Below the pieces are notes generated by a model. It worked only from the letters and a program-made list of their open reading frames with translations. It was not told the origin of the DNA and did no database searches. The translations under genes and the position numbers were made by a program. 64,000 bases of DNA from Actinostola sp. cb2023 (Eukaryota > Cnidaria > Anthozoa > Actiniaria > Actinostolidae), in NCBI GenBank assembly GCA_033675265.1, contig JAUJYZ010001162.1, positions 1 through 64,000 on the forward strand, given 5' to 3'. Of the stretch, positions 60,481-64,000 are shown in pieces (position 1 is the first letter of the stretch; every line of letters starts with the position of its first letter).

Positions 60481-61876
60481 CATCACATCAGACCACACCA
60501 TGTCACATCATACCACACCATACCACACCACACCGTGTCACACCGTGTCACACCGTACTACACCACACCGTGTCACACCACACCATGTCACACCATACCA
60601 CACCGTGTCACACCATACAACACCATACCACACCACACCGTGTCACACCGTACTACACCACACCATGTCACACCATGCACACCACAGTGTGTCACACCAT
60701 ACCACACCGTGTCACACCATACAACACCATACCACACCACACCATACACACCACACCGTGTCACACCGTACTACACCACACCATGTCACACCATGCACAC
60801 CACAGCGTGTCACACCATACCACACCATGTCACACCGTATTACACCACACCATACACACTACACCGTGTCACACCGTACTACACCACACCGTGTCACACC
60901 ACACCATGTCACACCACACCGTGACACACCATACAACACCGTGTCACACCACACCATGTCACACCATACCACACCACACCGTGTCACACCATACAACACC
61001 GTGTCACACACACCATGTCACACCATACCATGTCACACCATACCACACCGTGTCACACCATACCACACCACACCATACACACCACACCGTGTCACACCGT
61101 ACTACACACCACACCATGTCACACCATGCACACCACAGCGTGTCACACCATACCACACCACACCATGTCACACCGTACAACACCGTGTCACACCACACCA
61201 TGTCACACCATGCACACCACAGTGTGTCACACCATACCACCACACCGTGTCACACCATACAACACCATACCACACCACACCATACACACCACACCGTGTC
61301 ACACCGTACTACACCACACCATGTCACACCATGCACACCACAGCGTGTCACACCATACCACACCATGTCACACCACACCATACACACTACACCGTGTCAC
61401 ACCGTACTACACCACACCGTGTCACACCACACCATGTCACACCATACCACACCACACCGTGACACACCATACAACACCGTGTCACACCACACCATGTCAC
61501 ACCATACCACACCACACCGTGTCACACCATACAACACCGTGTCACACCACACCATACCATGTCACACCATACCACACCGTGTCACACCATACAACACCAT
61601 ACCACACCACACCATACACACCACACCGTGTCACACCGTACTACACCACACCATGTCACACCATGCACACCACAGCGTGTCACACCATACCACACCACAC
61701 CATGTCACACCGTACAACACCGTGTCACACCACACCATGTCACACCATACCACACCACACCGTGTCACACCATACAACACCGTGTCACACCACACCATGT
61801 CACACCACACCATGTCACACCATACCACACCACACCGTGTCACACCATACAACACCATGTCACACCATACCATACC
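60481..61876. repeat. 1.4-kb C/A-rich satellite (CACACCATACCA / CACCGTGTCA units)
   Basis: Five- and ten-base blocks (CACCATGTCA, CACCATACCA, CACCACACCG, TGTCACACCA, CACCATGCACACCACAG) recur in a higher-order pattern, with very few G on the plus strand. All three plus-strand frames stay open for hundreds of codons (HTTPCHT type), which marks them as artefacts. Confidence 0.97.
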
Positions 61877-62219
61877 GGTTACACTATGCAGCTACATATA
61901 GAACAACGAATATGCGCCGAAGGAAACTTATTTATTTCGTCACGTGCATGAGCCCTGAAACCCGGTGAAACGCTTGTGATCAAACTCCCGCATATGTTTG
62001 ATTGGTGATCGAGGTTTCTTTATCTAAATATATTCATGACATATATACTTCCCTCAGTCATCTAAATGTCTCCATTAGACTTAGAGAAATTTTCTATCAC
62101 AACCTATTTAGGAAGACATTTTTTAAATATAAATACACATATCGGGAATCAGTATCTCGGTGTTTGGAACCCCTGATCAAACACTCGCACTCGTTGTTGA
62201 AGTAGTACTTCAAACACTG

Positions 62220-62308
62220 AGCAGTCGAGGTCTTGAACAAATGAGAAACACAACTGTGTACGATCAGCTGAACGAGTTTATTTGATCCTCTAATGAAAAT
62301 ATTGGAAG
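62220..62308 (-). repeat. Stray copy of the MMP promoter-like segment
   Basis: On the minus strand it reads ACTCGTTCAGCTGATCGTAC, GTTGTGTTTCTCATTTGTTC and AAGACCTCGACTGC, the same orientation as the MMP genes. It may mark the edge of a lost fourth unit. No exon is seen next to it. Confidence 0.4.
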
Positions 62309-62534
62309 AAGGCAAGAAATGTGTTTGCTTTGATTTCTCACTGATATGTCCGCTTTGTGATTCTTTGAGTTATTTTTAAGTGTTGCGACTCTCTATCATT
62401 TGTAATGTTATTGTTTTATGGTGAGTAATAATTACATACATCACGGGTACAGGTATGCTACGTAACCTGCAAGGAGAGGACCGAGGGAAAGGAAATTTGG
62501 GAAGAGAGCTATTGGAAAGGGAAATTGACAATAC

Positions 62535-63190
62535 TCAGTGCTGTTGCGGATCTGGCTAGGGGGTTCGGGGGTTTCACCCCATAAACTGTAATCAAACCCC
62601 TATAGTAACAATGACAACAACGAATCCCCTAAGTGAAGTAAACTACGAAAATTGTTAAAAAATTAAAACTGAGATTTACAACTCAAAACGAAATACATTT
62701 TTGCCTGGTATTTGAAAGAAATGGTAAATGTTTTTGCATGCTCGGGCCAGTAGCTAATAAGTAAAGTAAAGAGACGTTATTTAACGTCGGTAACTCGTAA
62801 TAGTAATCATATACTAATAAACTTGAGGCCAACGGTGCGCACTTTACTCCCCCCTCTCCAGCTGTATCTCAATATGAAAAAGGTCCGATTTCCCACCACT
62901 TTTCCCGCCACAGTCTTTGTATATTACTGCCGCCTCCATCAAATTGGAGGCATAACACACTAACATACTACTGCTCGGCTGCCGTAGGCGCCTTCATATG
63001 CAGCCCGAAAAAGTCCTCCATCGGTTGTAAAGCGCATTGAGACATTGTGAAATGCACTATGTAAGACTGACTTATTATCCTTTTTTCTTGTAGTTTTATT
63101 AGTGTTTTGATTTGTATATTATCTCAATGTTGTAACTATATTGATATGTTTGTAAAAATTACAAAATAATTGAATAAAACTTTTTTTTTA
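62535..63190 (+). mobile_element. Non-LTR or SINE-like tail and G-rich MITE fragment
   Basis: GCGGATCTGGCTAGGGGG with GGGTTTCACCCC at 62547 resembles a MITE end. At 63018, GTAAAGCGCATTGAGACATT and GAAATGCACTATGTAAGAC, followed by TTATTATC, resemble the 3' tails of many invertebrate LINE/SINE elements. No coding region is seen. Confidence 0.4.
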
Positions 63191-63547
63191 AACAAACAAA
63201 ACTTACTATTAGTATCATTATTATTATTAATCATTGATATCATTGAAAAAATGACACAAATGACCTAGTACGTAGTTGAGCAATCGTCTCAGTTATCTAA
63301 GCTAAGAGAATTTGCATTCAATTTAGTTTGAAGACCGCGAAATCCAAACCCTATCGGGCACCTTGCAACTGTCTATTCCAGTGAGTAGGAAAATCAAATT
63401 TTATGATTACTTTTTGGGAGGAAGTTCACCTTCCATTATCTTGGTTAGGATATCTATTTGGGGAGAGGGTCAAACATTTCCAGCCTATATCGTATTCTTC
63501 CAGAAAAAGTTCAGAAATGGTCATTGATAATTCGATTTGCTGTTATC

Positions 63548-64000
63548 AGTAATCACTAGACAATGCTTTATGTAGATGGCCCCTATAGTACGCCTAGCAT
63601 TTTCCTGGCCCACCAGGCATGCAGTAATCACTAGACAATGCTTTATGTAGATGACCCTATAGTACGCCTAGCATTTTCCTGGCCCACCAGGCATGCAGTA
63701 ATCACTAGACAATGCTTTATGTAGATGACCCCTATAGTACGCCTAGTATGTTCCTGGCCCACCAGGCATGCAGTAATCACTAGACAATGCTTTATGTAGA
63801 TGACCCCTATAGTACGCCTAGTATTTTCCTGGCCCACCAGGCACGTGTAGTAATCACTAGACAATGCTTTATGTAGATCAGTGGCCCCTATAGTACGCCT
63901 AGTATTTTCCTGGCCCACCAGGCATGCAGTAATCACTAGACAATGCTTTATGTAGATGACCCTATAGTACGCCTAGTATTTTCCTGGCCCACCAGGCATG
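63548..64000. repeat. About 75-bp tandem repeat, six copies, continuing past the right edge
   Basis: Units run AGTAATCACTAGACAATGC, TTTATGTAGATGACC, CTATAGTACGCCTAGTATT, TTCCTGGCCCACCAGGCATG. The starts are near 63548, 63622, 63697, 63773, 63849 and 63928. Small indels (ACGTGTAG, ATCAGTGG) mark individual copies. Confidence 0.92.

Noticed and set aside
60431..61968. Open frames of 317-443 codons (HTTPCHT repeats)
   Set aside because: All plus frames are open only because the satellite lacks stop codons; composition is pure repeat.
63548..64000. Possible CRISPR-like array of 75-bp units
   Set aside because: The units are head-to-tail with no variable spacers, and the genome is clearly animal.

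Overview
This is eukaryotic, AT-rich, intron-containing animal DNA. Genes are few and split into short exons with GT..AG introns. The spaces between are crowded with foldback (inverted-repeat) transposons, minisatellites and the palindrome TACATGTA. The recognisable genes (integrin beta, a secreted matrix metalloproteinase with an ShKT tail, a KDZ-type transposase-like gene, a Ty3-type retrotransposon) point to an early-branching marine invertebrate such as a sponge or cnidarian. I cannot decide between these from the sequence alone.

Layout. 0.1-7.6 kb: the 5' half of an integrin beta gene on the minus strand. Seven coding exons join in phase, a non-coding first exon lies near 7.5 kb, and the gene runs off the left edge. 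Its introns hold a 60-bp satellite and several foldback elements. 8.3-9.6 kb: copies of a repeat called X here. 9.66-18.06 kb: a plus-strand KDZ (Kyakuja-Dileera-Zisupton) transposase-like gene in seven exons, broken by several one-base lesions and interrupted by other elements in its introns. 18-30.7 kb: essentially a transposon graveyard with telomere-like repeats, a (TTCCAT)n tract, a DIRS-like reverse transcriptase remnant and many foldbacks. 30.8-36.4 kb: a four-level nest with an intact 1298-residue Ty3-type gag-pol ORF at its core. 37-43.5 kb: foldbacks, including a 1.1-kb hairpin with a 9-bp target duplication, a U6 snRNA fragment and several copies of a repeat family called R here. 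43.5-60.1 kb: a tandem triplication of about 5.4 kb per unit. Each unit carries a six-exon minus-strand metalloproteinase gene: signal peptide, cysteine-switch propeptide, furin site, zinc catalytic domain, glycine linker, ShKT domain. Copy C (57.2-59.9 kb) is intact, copy B has a one-base frameshift, and copy A has several indels and a 2.4-kb insertion in an intron. 60.5-61.9 kb: a C/A-rich satellite. 63.5-64 kb: a 75-bp tandem array running off the right edge.

Biology. The two host gene families act outside the cell: integrin beta is a cell-surface adhesion receptor and the metalloproteinases are secreted, furin-activated proteases. The sequence does not show that they are co-regulated. Everything else is mobile or satellite DNA. 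Most of the long open frames in the satellites are artefacts of repeat periods divisible by three.
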